Source: Smittium mucronatum
Taxonomy: Eukaryota; Kickxellomycota; Harpellomycetes; Harpellales; Legeriomycetaceae
Assembly (NCBI GenBank): GCA_001953115.1
Contig: LSSL01006832.1
Location: 1 to 21,878 of the forward strand
Reading direction: 5' to 3'
DNA length: 21,878 nt
In this document: positions 12,310 through 21,617 of the stretch, piece after piece
Layout of the letters: every line of letters starts with the position of its first letter
Position numbering within the stretch: the stretch's first letter is position 1
Position numbers and translations under genes: made by a program
The notes under the pieces: generated by a model
The model's input: the letters and a program-made list of their open reading frames with translations, nothing else
Database searches by the model: none
Told to the model about the DNA's origin: nothing

Positions 12310-13855
12310 GACGCCGATATTGCTGAAAAAAGAGAGATAGGTATCGATGAGCGCTTAAAAATAAATATCAATATGCATCTCGAATTCATTTGATTACGCA
12401 TATTAATTTTCTACTTTTTTTTCTGATATTGCATATCTTTGTTGAAGAAACTTTAACAAATATTCCCAGCTTTGATAGTTTTATTTAATATATTAATCAA
12501 ATGCGAGGTTTTTTTCATGAATTCTCGAAATCAATCTTGAGATAAAAATCCACTAATTTGGAATAAATTAGCTGCTTTACATTGCTTAAACTTCCCTAAA
12601 ATCTTCCATAATTACTAGACAATTATAACAGTCATAAATTCGTATTTGTCTAGATATAGAATATTTTAGAGTTTCATCAATGATTTTTTTGAAAGCCATA
12701 TGCTTCATTGAGAGAGAAAGTAGTAAAGGTTAATATTAAATCTAATCTAATATCCACTGAAACCACAGATTTATTTTTATTTTTATTTTTTTGCTCGCTA
12801 TTAATCGCATAATTTATGTTGAGGATCCATTCATGTTATTCAGTCTTTTTGATCAATTTTCAAGAAAAATGAGTTTAAAGTTTCTAATTTTAAATAAAAA
12901 ACCATTCAATTTATAATAAGATCTTTTAAATCAATGAATTTTTGTATGTTTCAACTGTTTTTTATGATAATAAAAATATCACTGTAGAAATCTGATTATA
13001 GGTATATAATTTATATATTACATTTTTTTTAATGTTATAAATGATATTTAATCCATGATATTATTCTTTATTTTATTCATATCCTAGTTTTTACGTATGG
13101 GGGATTTTTAATGAGGAGGGCATTTTGCTGCATATAATTTTAACTGGTTAATGCATAAATTAAATTTATCCAATAAATTTTTTCAATTAGATTCAGTCAT
13201 TTCTATTGGATAAAAAAAATTATATTCATTTTTAAAATTTCCTAATTAGGTATTTGAATGAAAATTAGTAGAAATTAATTTTTTTATCATGAATTTTCGC
13301 TTATATTTAATAAAAAATAATGTTTATAAATTTCCGCTAAAACAAGGTACAAGTAAAGTGATTTCTTCGTTAAGAATTTTCCATATGGCTGATTTTAATA
13401 TCGAAACTTTGGGCACTTGATAATAATTACAACTTAATATCATCTACCCACAGAAAAAATAGACAGTAAAATAGTTTTAAAAAATGGTTAAAAAATCAAG
13501 TAATCTGTTACATTTTTTGTTTAAAAATACAAAATTAGATAATTACCGATTATTCTTGATACAAAATCAATATTTTCGTCACAAAAAATTAAAATATAAC
13601 ATTATTGACCGAATAAAATTATTTAGCGAATTCGAAGTTATTTTTTTTCAAAAATAGTTTTTTTTGGTGAATTTTATTTTATTTTTTATTATCAATACAT
13701 TTTATTGAGTGTATTTCAAAAAAAAATTGAACTGAAATTTCAAAATGAATTATTATTTTAGATTGAAATTATATACGAAATTCTCTGTTTGAAAAACATC
13801 ACTATTATTTCTTATAAATAAATTTATTAAGTGAATTCTAATAGGAGATATAAAA
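12310..13855. other. AT-rich stretch, nothing firm
   Basis: The left part (12310-12540) is slightly less AT-rich, and its minus-strand frames give short runs such as MNSRCILIFIFKRSS that I could not assign. The rest is A+T-rich sequence with no recognised gene, repeat or RNA. I looked here for the left terminal inverted repeat of the MULE and did not find one by eye. Confidence 0.45.
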
Positions 13856-14281
13856 ATGTATTGGGAGTTTTGTAAAAACAAAACTTACTTCGAAGAAGTT
13901 GATAATGCTTCGAGAACGATAATTCTCTCTAGAAGACGTCGTAAAAAATGTTTTCAAACAATTTACTGCTGCAGAAATAAAAAAAATCTGATGTGTGAGG
14001 CTTAAAGAAGGATGAATTTATACGAAAAAAATTCTACTAGAGTTTATAAGGCTTTTATTCATTCTGATATGTGCATTTCTTCTCCTGTATCTCAAGACAT
14101 TAGGATAAAGTTTGTTGACCTTCATACTAGAGAAATGAAACATCCTTGGAAATTTAAAAAAAATCTATCAATATGCGAGTTGATTTTAGTAGCAATAATA
14201 TATATTTCATATTGGGAAACTAGAATAAAAAAAATCAAATTATATAGAATTAATACTTCAGAGCTTTCTGAATTATCTTAG
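13856..14281 (+). pseudogene. MULE transposase N-terminal part, Cys/His zinc-finger-like
   Basis: From the ATG at 13856 a single frame runs to the TAG at 14279, broken only by a TAA at 14006-14008. A shorter ATG-started frame begins at 14012 inside it. The first half contains FQTIYCCRNKKNLMCEA, and after the stop come MNLYEKNSTRVYKAF and HSDMC. A Cys-Cys, Cys, then a short beta-rich stretch and His-x3-Cys recalls the WRKY-GCM1/FLYWCH-type fingers at the start of many MULE transposases. IKFVDLHTREMKHPWKFKKN then recalls the Lys-Pro-containing helical segment that usually follows the finger. Spacing of the Cys residues is not canonical. AGGAG lies 8 nt before the first ATG, but a Shine-Dalgarno reading is unlikely in eukaryotic DNA. 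The assignment is inferred mainly from position upstream of the catalytic domain on the same strand. Confidence 0.4.
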
Positions 14282-14709
14282 AAAAACTAATATTTCGATA
14301 CAACATGAAATAAAAAAGTATATATATGAAATTTCTCTATTTTTCCTGGTAGGATTTTATGCCATATTTTTGCTTAGGTTTTAAACGGTATATATATGAA
14401 AGTTTTATTGAACATAAAGGGGAAAAATTAAAGAAAATATATGAGCGAATAGGATAGCTTTGGATATTTTATGGGAATATGTTCCCGGAAAAAACTGAAA
14501 AAGAAAAAAAATGAAAAAAAATTAATAAATCTTTTACAAAAAAGTTTTAGAAAGAAGATAATCTTTCATGAATTTTTAATGTGAAAAAACAAAGGAAGAT
14601 ACGCCATTGGGATATAATTTAACAAAAAAAGAACTCACTTTTATATAAAAAGCTGCTCTTGGTTCGGCAAAAATAAGGACACCGAGAAATTTAATTTAAA
14701 AAAAAATAA

Positions 14710-14931
14710 GTTCTGAGAGTCAAACATTTTCCAAAAAAAACAATACTTTCTTTAGTTAAAAAATATTCGTTAAAGAAATACCTAACTAAATTCAATAAAA
14801 ATTTCACATCTAATTACCGATTATCTTTTTTTTGCTTCTATTCATATAATACAATCACTAGTTTATTTTTTTTTAAAACTAGCGAAAAGAAAATAGAATT
14901 TACAAAATTATATAAACAAAAAAAAAACTAA
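14710..14931 (+). pseudogene. Open run in the middle of the MULE relic
   Basis: Seventy-three codons without a stop, ending at the TAA 14929-14931 and lacking an ATG, lie in the same frame as the downstream catalytic domain. The first half reads VLRVKHFPKKTILSLVKKYS and continues LKKYLTKFNKNFTSN, a basic, probably helical stretch. The second half is Phe/Tyr/Lys-rich and less convincing. Between the N-terminal finger and the catalytic core MULE transposases carry a basic helical segment, and this may be its remnant. It could equally be noise, since the surrounding DNA is A-rich on this strand. The next 280 bp, including a less AT-rich patch at 14990-15120, give no recognisable motif. Confidence 0.22.
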
Positions 14932-15225
14932 AAATTAACAAAAGAAAAAAATTGAAATAAAACATATAAGTTCATTAGAAGAAGAAAACTGTAGTCCAGT
15001 ATATAAGATGGCTCAGGAAATTCAGGATACAAAAAACTGCTAAAACTGAGCACAAGCCTCACCAGCCCGCTGAAAGGATAGTCCTAAGAAGGAAAGAGAA
15101 ATCTGAAAAGCAGATCCCTCCACATATATAGCATAAAAATAATTTTTGATAAACTATTTTTTTAGGTAACATCAAAAAATTACTGACATCTAAAAATTTA
15201 ATAAATTAAGTTAAAAAAATCTGAT

Positions 15226-15963
15226 ATGCTGAATATTGACGCAACTTATAAGCTTATTAATATAGGATACCCAATAATAGTCTTTGAGGTTTATGATATC
15301 AATGGGATCTTTGTTCTATCTGGAATTTAAGTGGTGTCTAATGAATCATGAGAGAGCTAATATTGGGATTTACGCGGATTAAGGAAGGAAGTTTACAAAC
15401 GCCTTTGAAGCTTTAATCACACGCATTTAATATCTGATTACGCTATCTCAATAACACGTGCTCTACACTATTTTTACCCTGGATGTATAAGAATAACTTA
15501 TTGGGCTCATGTATGCAGAAAATTTTAGAAGCATCCTAAATCTTTAACTAGAAAATTTTTTAAATAAATTTTAGACAATTTAAATTTTCTTCAAATTTCA
15601 AGTTCAAAAGAGAAGTTCAGCGTACTATCCAAAATTTTCATCAAAAAGTGGTCGATTTTCAGAGAATTTGACTTTTTTGTAAGAAATTTTCGCAAAAAAC
15701 ACATAAATGGCAATTAAAATTGGTAAGAGAGATCAAATCTGTATGGAACTAGCACAAATAATTGCTTGGAGAGATTCAATCTCACCCTGAAAAAAAAGTA
15801 TTTGAATTGAAGAAAATCAGATTTAATAACTTTCATCAAAAATGCATTTCTAATATACCAGATTTTTATTCCGAAATTAATCTCAACTTCACCTTTCCTG
15901 AATAATATAAATCTGGAATGGCTCAAATTAACACAAAAAAAATTTCAATATTATTTTCAGTGA
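15226..15963 (+). pseudogene. MULE transposase catalytic (DDE) domain, dead copy
   Basis: One frame from the ATG at 15226 to the TGA at 15961 reads as a MULE transposase core. First block: NIDATYKLINIGYPIIVFEV then VYDINGIF, the strand with the first catalytic Asp (codon 15238). Second block: SDYAISITRALHYFYPG, with the second Asp at 15436, then ITYWAHVCRKF, the usual C-W-x-H-V site with Tyr in place of Cys. Third block: NW, a stop where NWYE is usual, then GTSTNNCLERFNLTLKKKY, with the catalytic Glu at 15769. Spacings of 66 and 111 codons fit the family. Nine in-frame stops interrupt it: TAA 15328, TGA 15349, TAA 15358, TGA 15406, TAG 15526, TAA 15565, TAA 15715, TAA 15724 and TGA 15808. No frameshift is needed. 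A 70-codon minus-strand frame at 15714-15926 is a shadow of this domain. Confidence 0.88.
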
Positions 15964-16287
15964 TATTGATTACACCAGATACTTAGTCTCGGGAGAAGAT
16001 CTTAGTTCAAATTATTTTAAAACCACTCTTATAAATAATTATTTTAATCTTGATATTTGCGAGATAGCAAAGAGTTCCACAAAAAATATAAAATACCATC
16101 AGTTTTGAATGAACTTAAAAACTTTTGAGATGTCATTTAATTTGCTTCCGTTATCTATAAAGTATAATTTCATCATTTATACAACTATCTTAAATATATG
16201 GATAAGCTCGTATTGATAAATGTTACTATTTTTTCACGCGAAAAAAAAGAGGAATGCCAAAATCGATTCAGAAAAATGCATTATTGA
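15964..16287 (+). pseudogene. Coding-like tail in frame with the MULE domain
   Basis: Beyond the TGA at 15961 the same frame keeps giving protein-like words between stops: DSKEFHKKYKIPSVLNELKN near 16065-16125, and then a 39-codon open run (16168-16287) with YLKYMDKLVLINVTIFSREK followed by EECQNRFRKMHY. MULE transposases often end in a helical region and a SWIM zinc finger (CxC...CxH). I see no such motif, so this is either an eroded C-terminal region or chance continuation. The change to pure AT repeat right after 16300 limits the element on this side. Confidence 0.25.
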
Positions 16288-16302
16288 GATAAGAACAATT
16301 TA

Positions 16303-16310
<8 letters not shown>

Positions 16311-16334
<24 letters not shown>
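16311..16334. repeat. AT dinucleotide microsatellite
   Basis: Twelve uninterrupted AT units (16311-16334) follow a TATATGT lead-in. Such tracts form easily by slippage and are common next to old mobile elements. This one lies about 25 bp past the last coding-like codon of the MULE relic. Confidence 0.95.
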
Positions 16335-17199
16335 TCGAAAATGGATAGCCCAAATGCCAAAAAATAAGAATTATAGAGTTATTTAATACTTTCTATTTAT
16401 ATTATAAAAAATTAAATTATGCCCCTATCCCAAAAATATATATAAAAACAGAAAGAAAAGTTTATAATAAGAAAAATCTATCTTTATAACTTAAAAATAC
16501 AAGTTACCTAATTAATTATCTAAAAATTTCGAGTGTGGCCAGAAATTTGAAAAAAAAATATTTAAAAATAAGATTTGACGTAAATAAAAAAAATTCCAGA
16601 ACTTAAGCTAGTTTTAACTTGAGTATCATATTCAATATTGCCATTATGAATTGAATTTTTTTCTAAAAAGATATTGATTGAAGTGACATGAAAATGTCTA
16701 TTTTATATGGAAAACCCATAAATAAAAATTAGCAAACCTCATTCATTAGATTTCATAATTAATTCTTATATAAATATAGCATTTAATTTTAAAAAAATGG
16801 AATAGGTTTGCATTTAGTTATTATTTATTAACAGGAAAGATTTAAAAATATTATTTTATTGCTATATAAAGAATTCCACATATCTTTTGGATCCGATATT
16901 TATGCAGTCTCTAAAGGCGACTGTCATATTACTAGGAATATATATTTATTTATATGTATATAATATCCAGAATCTAATTGTTTTTTATTTCATTTCGATC
17001 TAAGGATGTTATTTCAATGTGCGTATTTAATCAAAAAAAAATTATGTAAGCTTTTTTGAAAAATAGAATAAAACCGAAAACTAATAGTGATGTATATTGA
17101 ATAAAAGCTGGAAATCAATTAAGGCAAATTTAAATGTAAGTAAATACAATAATACTGCATTTAAAGAATTGAACGATATATGCCAAAAAAAAATTTAGA
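16335..17199. other. AT-rich stretch, nothing firm
   Basis: This is A+T-rich sequence. A plus-strand open run without an early ATG near 16850-17000 contains LDPIFMQSLKATVILLG and then turns into Tyr/Ile noise. I could not assign it and treat it as chance. I found no right-hand MULE inverted repeat by eye. Confidence 0.45.
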
Positions 17200-17325
17200 T
17201 CAAGTATGGCCAGGGTTTATGTGAAATTTTTTTATAGGCCCAGTGGTGATTTTGAAGAGCCCTCTAATGATATCTTGCTCTATTGAAGACACCCCGACTA
17301 ATTTTCTTTTTTTGAATTGATCTAT
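17200..17325 (-). pseudogene. Short unidentified coding-like run
   Basis: On the minus strand 41 codons are open between a TAA (17328-17326) and a TGA (17202-17200). They include KLVGVSSIEQDIIRGLF and TTGPIKKFHINPGH. The mixed composition with Gly, Val, Asp, Glu and Pro and the locally higher G+C are unlike the background. There is no ATG and I recognise no family. It may be a fragment of a dead element, or chance at this short length. Confidence 0.15.
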
Positions 17326-17788
17326 TTAATTTTATAGCTTATGATCGCACCTTACTAGCACTAACGAATGAACCACGAATTTTGACCGTGTCTTATTGCC
17401 GTTTTTTTTTCGTAACTATAACCCGATTTCGAAAAATTCCCTATATATTTTTCATTCTAAATAAATTATGCATTTGAAAATAGATTTTCAAATTTTATTA
17501 TAGAGCTGCTGGTTTATTTATTACACTTTCAAATGATTTCAAAAAGCTTAATATTAAATTTTCAAATTAAAACCATAAAGGATATCCAAACGTAATAAAT
17601 CCAGAGATATTTTTTTTACTTCATAATTGACCAAACAAAATTTTTATTCATTAATTGTATCAATTTAGCGAAATTCGGATCATAATTTAGGCCCTGAAAT
17701 TCATTTTGTGTCAAATTACATATTTTGAATCATTTTAAGAAATTCTGTGTCGTTTAGCTTAATTTTATAGCAGTTTATTAGCCAATAT

Positions 17789-17881
17789 TTAAAAAATAGT
17801 TTTTGAGCATAGTATGCTTCCCCCTAATTTTTTGACAAATATTTTCTCTTTGGTGATCCTCTCCCGGACTTCAAAGTCTTT
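17789..17881 (-). pseudogene. Short unidentified coding-like run
   Basis: On the minus strand 30 codons are open after a TAG and before a TAA at 17789-17791. They read KDFEVRERITKEKIFVKKLG and then GSILCSKTIF. The charged, Glu/Lys/Arg-rich composition contrasts with the local background. It is too short to assign, and chance is a real possibility. Confidence 0.12.
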
Positions 17882-18278
17882 CTATAAATATTTATGCATG
17901 TTTGTTTTGATTTAAATTAATCTTTGGGTCAGTTAACATCACAAAATTTCTTCTCAGCAATCTAAGTTCTATCTCGATATAAGTGTTTTTTTCAGACTTA
18001 TTTTTTGAAATTTTGAATAAATTTCAGTATGTAAAATTTTCACATCGAATTTAATTTCTAATAAAAGTTCAATATCTTTTCTCTGGAATTATCAGCTTAG
18101 ATTCAAATGTAATAAAAAACACAAATTCTTCTCAAGATAAATCCCTTTTTTTAAAAATAAAAAACCCCGTTTGGATTAAATTTTGAAAATTTTTATGAGT
18201 AAATCATCCATAGTGCTATTAAAAATTTTTTTTGGATCATTTTATTAATTTAAAATTGAGTTTCTTTGGTTAAACAAC

Positions 18279-18294
18279 GGGGGAGGGGGGGGGG
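18279..18294 (+). repeat. G-rich tract, five G, A, ten G
   Basis: Five G, one A and ten G in a row stand out sharply in DNA where G is rare. Such a run can fold as a G-quadruplex and is prone to slippage and to sequencing length errors. It lies about 80 bp upstream of the possible LINE fragment. Confidence 0.95.
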
Positions 18295-18373
18295 TATATA
18301 GGTTGCTTCGCATGGGATAAAGTTAAATTTAGTAAATAAAATTAGCGCACTTTTTTTATAGCTATCCAAATGA

Positions 18374-18514
18374 TTCTTTCAGCTGGGGTGCAGTTCAGCT
18401 TATCAAAACAGCCCTCCAAAAAGAACAATTGGCAATCTTGATCTGGTATTAACTCAATGTAGAGATAAAAAGTACTCTATAATCTGTGGAAGAACTTTCT
18501 TAAGTGTAAAGTAA
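18374..18514 (+). pseudogene. Possible LINE endonuclease fragment
   Basis: From a TGA at 18371 to a TAA at 18512 there are 46 codons without a stop or an ATG. The reading includes LGCSSAYQNSPPKRTIGNLD followed by LVLTQCRDKKY. In the APE-type endonucleases of many non-LTR retrotransposons, a Q-x-V-x-x-P-T-R segment is followed closely by LDLVLTN or a variant. Here PPKR plus GNLDLVLTQ matches that order. The downstream SDH motif that would confirm it is not seen, and no reverse transcriptase is visible nearby. The patch 18375-18560 is clearly less AT-rich than its surroundings, as expected for an inserted element fragment. The match is short, so the call is tentative. A real LINE would also supply the machinery for the SINE at 10306. 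Confidence 0.3.
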
Positions 18515-19359
18515 ACAAAATTACCCATATCCAGGATTATTATTTAAACAACTATGCTGACATAATCTATATCAGAGATCTTTTATAAAAAAGATAGGTT
18601 GAATTTTCCTTGGAATTTTTTTTATTAATTAGCTTATTTTGGTAAAATATTTTTAGATGGAATATAACTGTAAAATAAAAAATAAAATAAAAATCTCCAA
18701 AAAATTTATAATGATAGAATGCCTTTAAGACGAAGAAAATATGAAAAATCCATCTTTAAATTGTAATTCACGGGTTACAAAAAAATATATTCATTATTTT
18801 TGTATCGATTTTTATTCGGTTTAGAAATCAATTTATTATTCAATAATATTCAATTGATATTTCTTCTTCTTTGAATTAAAACTATAAAAGTGTCGGTTTT
18901 TGTATATAATGATACAATTTAAAAAGTAGATTAAACATATAAAAAAGATATTTTTTTGTAAAAAACATTGTTTAGAAATAATTCTAGTAATATATCAGTA
19001 AAAATTATTATGAAAACATAACTTGGGCCATCTCTTCATTTAAAGCAGCAAAATTCTCAACTCTCAAACAAAATTATTCTTTCCTATTTCTTCGTATCCC
19101 ACATATTAACTTATAAGTACGATTTTTCTTGCCAAAAGTTGGAAAAGGCAATAGTAATTTTTTAAAAAAAATAGAATAATAGAATAATTATTTTATGTAA
19201 GTTTTATTACAATAAAAAAAACTGATTTAGAAAAAATATATTTAATTATGAGTAAATTAAATTTATCCTAGATTAAATAAAATTGATTTTAATTTGATAA
19301 TTTAAGCTTTTTAAATGATTATAAGATCTAAAAAGGGATTATGTGAGAAACAATGATTT
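18515..19359. other. AT-rich stretch, one weak coding-like patch
   Basis: Most of this is featureless. Around 19020-19160 the minus strand gives FCLRVENFAALNEEMAQVMF between stops and, in another frame, AFSNFWQEKSYL. Both are protein-like but unassigned, and the patch is less AT-rich. I cannot decide between a decayed gene fragment and chance. Confidence 0.3.
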
Positions 19360-19473
19360 TCAGACCAAAATCTGCATATTTTTTTTCAACTTGTTTTCAT
19401 ATACTATTAGTTCATCTTTGCTGAACAGCTCATAATTTTGATTTACTAGAACATCATTTGATCTTTCTGGCTG
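19360..19473 (-). pseudogene. Unidentified coding-like run
   Basis: On the minus strand, 37 codons run from a TAG (19476-19474) to a TGA (19362-19360). They start QPERSNDVLVNQNYELFSKD and continue ELIVYENKLKKNMQILV. Acidic, polar and basic residues alternate as in a real helical protein, unlike random translation of this DNA. Just upstream in the same frame is RLDTMF before the TAG. A different frame further upstream gives FLTPDTGVALKKFID (about 19600-19560), which could belong to the same dead gene after a frameshift. I recognise no family. Confidence 0.22.
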
Positions 19474-19476
19474 CTA

Positions 19477-20451
19477 AAACATTGTATCTAATCTTTTTTT
19501 TATAAATGGTTTGCATCAGAAATTAATAAACGCACATATTAAATAAATTTTTATATTAAGAGTCTATAAACTTCTTCAAAGCAACACCTGTGTCAGGAGT
19601 AAGAAATATTCCTTATTTCCTTGGTAGTTTCTCATGTGTTTATGATAAACATAAAGTACAATTTTATAAATAATTTTCGTATTAAATCAAAAAATTTATT
19701 AATTATTAGTGAAAATTAGCACTTTCTGTGTGTAATTTTAAATTGCTTGTCGAAAATTCATTGTAAAAAAAAAAAATTAATGCATAAATTTTCAAATTTC
19801 AATTAATTTTTTTTGAAAATAGTTATATGCATAGTACCCAAATATAATATTTTTACATGAATATTTACTTTATTTAAACCTAGAAGCTTTTTTAAAAGTG
19901 ATATTAAGTTGTATTTAATGATTTAATTTATTTTAAATTTAGTTTTAAATTTAAAAATTTCGTTTTTTGAAATAATATATTTTTCGAAATCCGGAAAATT
20001 ATTTTTTCAATCCACCTTGATAGAATAAAAAATATATATCTAAATTTGTTGCTGGATTAGAATTTTGGGATATTTATGGAACTTATAAAACGGAAACCGT
20101 TAAAAATAGCCAAAATATTGAATGAAAATTTTTAATAACCTAAATTCAGATAATAGATATAGATTCTCAAAAAATTGTAATTAATGGTAATAAAAAATTT
20201 AAAGATATTTTTTATTTAAATGTCACTTTGTTTTTTTTTTCATTCAAAAACCGAAGTTTTAGCAATATAAGAGCCGTATTAAAATTAATTTTATAATATT
20301 TGAGTTCAATAGAAATTTGAAATTGGGTTAAAAAAATTTTGAAAAAAGAAAATAGTCCCACTTCTAGCTTAAATAAAGAGATTGACAAAGGATGTTTTAG
20401 CGAAAAAAAAAAAAAAAAAGTAGAATTTCTAATTTATCGCGGCCGTTAAAT
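19477..20451. other. AT-rich stretch with a 17-A run, no gene seen
   Basis: The sequence is A+T-rich with a run of 17 A at 20403-20419. A GCGGCCG word directly after it (20438-20444) is the most G+C-rich 7-mer in its neighbourhood and would be a rare restriction site. I could not connect it to a feature. Confidence 0.5.
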
Positions 20452-21345
20452 ATGGATGCTCAAAATACATATATTGAAAAATCATGTAAATTTGTTATCC
20501 TGTTTTATAGCTTATAGTGTAAAAAATATTCATTAAGTGCCATTGTCCCAAAATTATCTTTTGTTTGTTTTGAATAATTGAAGGTCGTCTAAATACAACA
20601 AATAACGACAGAAATCTAAACTTCCATTATCTAATTTAATTTTAATTATTATAAGTTTAGATTATTTATGATTAAGTATAATTTCGCGTAGAAGCTTTTA
20701 ATTTCTATCAATTCAATTGTAATTTTCAGAATATTTTTTAGAACTGGTGCAAAGTTTAGGTTTGAAACTGATCTATTTAACCCTCACCCTTCTTTTATTT
20801 TTAACTTGATCCAAAATTTTATCGATCTATAAATTGATCGACTGTAAATTCCATTTATTCTTGGACCAATTAAAATGGTATATCTGAGATCTCACTTTGG
20901 GATTATTATCGTTCTTATTATTGTTTAAAGAAAGGAAAAATATAGATGGTACAAACTTCGTAATAAAGAAAAATTATCAATTAAATCGTTTTAATTCGAT
21001 AAAGATCTTCATTTTACTAACTGGTTTTACGATTAAAAAGGCGATGCAACACTCAAGATGACTTTTTCAATTCTATTAGTTCCACTGCAAAAAATCTAGC
21101 TAAAAACAAGACTAGCTTCTTTTCTCGGTCTATCTATGTTCCGCATATTTCTCACTGTACCGAAAACTAAAGTCGCTTTTAGATACCCCCCCAGCAGGGA
21201 TAAGATAAGATAAACTTGCTAGAGTTTGGCATCTCGACTTAAAGAAAGACACAGTAAGAAAACGGATAAATCTCCAAAAACACACCGCCACCATAAACAA
21301 TTAAACTAAACAAAGTATTTAAATATTTGTGGTTCAAGCAAATGA
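20452..21345 (+). other. Long TGA-free frame, several TAA/TAG
   Basis: From the ATG at 20452 to the TGA ending near 21345 one frame has no TGA but contains over a dozen TAA/TAG codons. Its later part reads like protein between stops: RTGAKFRFETDLFNPHPSF, IPFILGPIKMVYLRSHFG, TRLASFLGLSMFRIFLTVPK and SLASRLKERHSKKTDKSPK. A nuclear code with TAA/TAG as Gln would make it a 297-codon gene. However, a few TGA-free frames of this length are expected by chance in 22 kb of this composition, and the MULE relic shows TGA stops as well. I list it as an observation, not a gene. A dead coding region, as in the MULE, is the other possibility. Confidence 0.12.
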
Positions 21346-21480
21346 ACCCAGAGAGGAAAACTAAGTATCACTTCCCATTTACCCGCTAAATCCTTGAATT
21401 CAGAAAAAATTTGTGAAAAATAAAAGAATTCTAGAACTGAACTAAACTAAACTGAACTTAACAGAACTGAAAAATCATAA
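21020..21480. other. Locally less AT-rich patch with C run and GATA repeats
   Basis: This patch is visibly richer in G and C than most of the window. It contains seven C in a row (21186-21192), three head-to-tail GATAA words (21199-21213), and an ACTGA/ACTAA short repeat at its right end. A promoter or first exon of a gene beyond the window is conceivable, as is a mobile-element fragment. I see no TATA box plus start arrangement that would decide it. Confidence 0.35.
21435..21471. repeat. Degenerate ACTGA/ACTAA pentamer repeat
   Basis: About seven 5-6 bp units, such as AACTGA, ACTAA, ACTAA and ACTGA, follow each other with small changes. This is a short imperfect microsatellite. Confidence 0.8.
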
Positions 21481-21589
21481 CTGGCCCAGTTTATTGTTGT
21501 ATTTATATAAAATAATGCCAATATCGAAGTAAACAAAAAATTGTAGAAAAATTGAGCTTAATTTTAATGAACCCAGTCAAAAAAATGAA

Positions 21590-21617
21590 AATTTACAAGT
21601 ACTAGTACTTGTAAATT
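21590..21617. repeat. 28-bp perfect palindrome
   Basis: The half-site AATTTACAAGTACT (21590-21603) is followed directly by its exact reverse complement (21604-21617), with ACTAGT at the centre. It can extrude as a cruciform, or fold as a stem if transcribed. With this base composition a perfect 28-bp palindrome is expected by chance well under once per window. It could be a dimeric protein-binding site or the centre of an inverted repeat of a mobile element. Confidence 0.95.

Larger units (their letters stand above)
13856..16287 (+). mobile_element. Decayed Mutator-like (MULE) DNA transposon
   Basis: This span collects the parts assigned to one dead MULE: an N-terminal part (13856-14281), an unclear middle, the DDE catalytic domain (15226-15960) and a coding-like tail in the same frame (to 16287). 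MULEs are cut-and-paste DNA transposons of eukaryotes with transposases of roughly 500-800 residues, so 2.4 kb is a plausible length. The catalytic part is the firm anchor. The N-terminal part is in a different frame, and the gap between the conserved parts (about 350 codons from 14170 to 15238) is longer than I would expect. An insertion or an intron may lie between them. No terminal inverted repeats or 8-11 bp target duplication were found by eye, so the outer borders are those of the coding remains, not of the transposon. Confidence 0.65.

Noticed and set aside
13841..14281. Bacterial-type gene pair with a Shine-Dalgarno site (AGGAG 8 nt before the ATG at 13856)
   Set aside because: The two ATG frames are one frame split by a TAA, they lie upstream of a eukaryotic-type MULE domain, and nothing else in the window looks bacterial.
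15714..15926. 70-codon minus-strand frame
   Set aside because: It lies antisense to the third block (NW...STNNCLE) of the MULE catalytic domain and is a shadow of it.
15226..15963. Intact transposase in an organism with TAA/TAG read as an amino acid
   Set aside because: Three TGA codons interrupt the frame besides the TAA/TAG codons, and a TAA replaces the usual Tyr of NWYE, so decay explains it better than a changed code.
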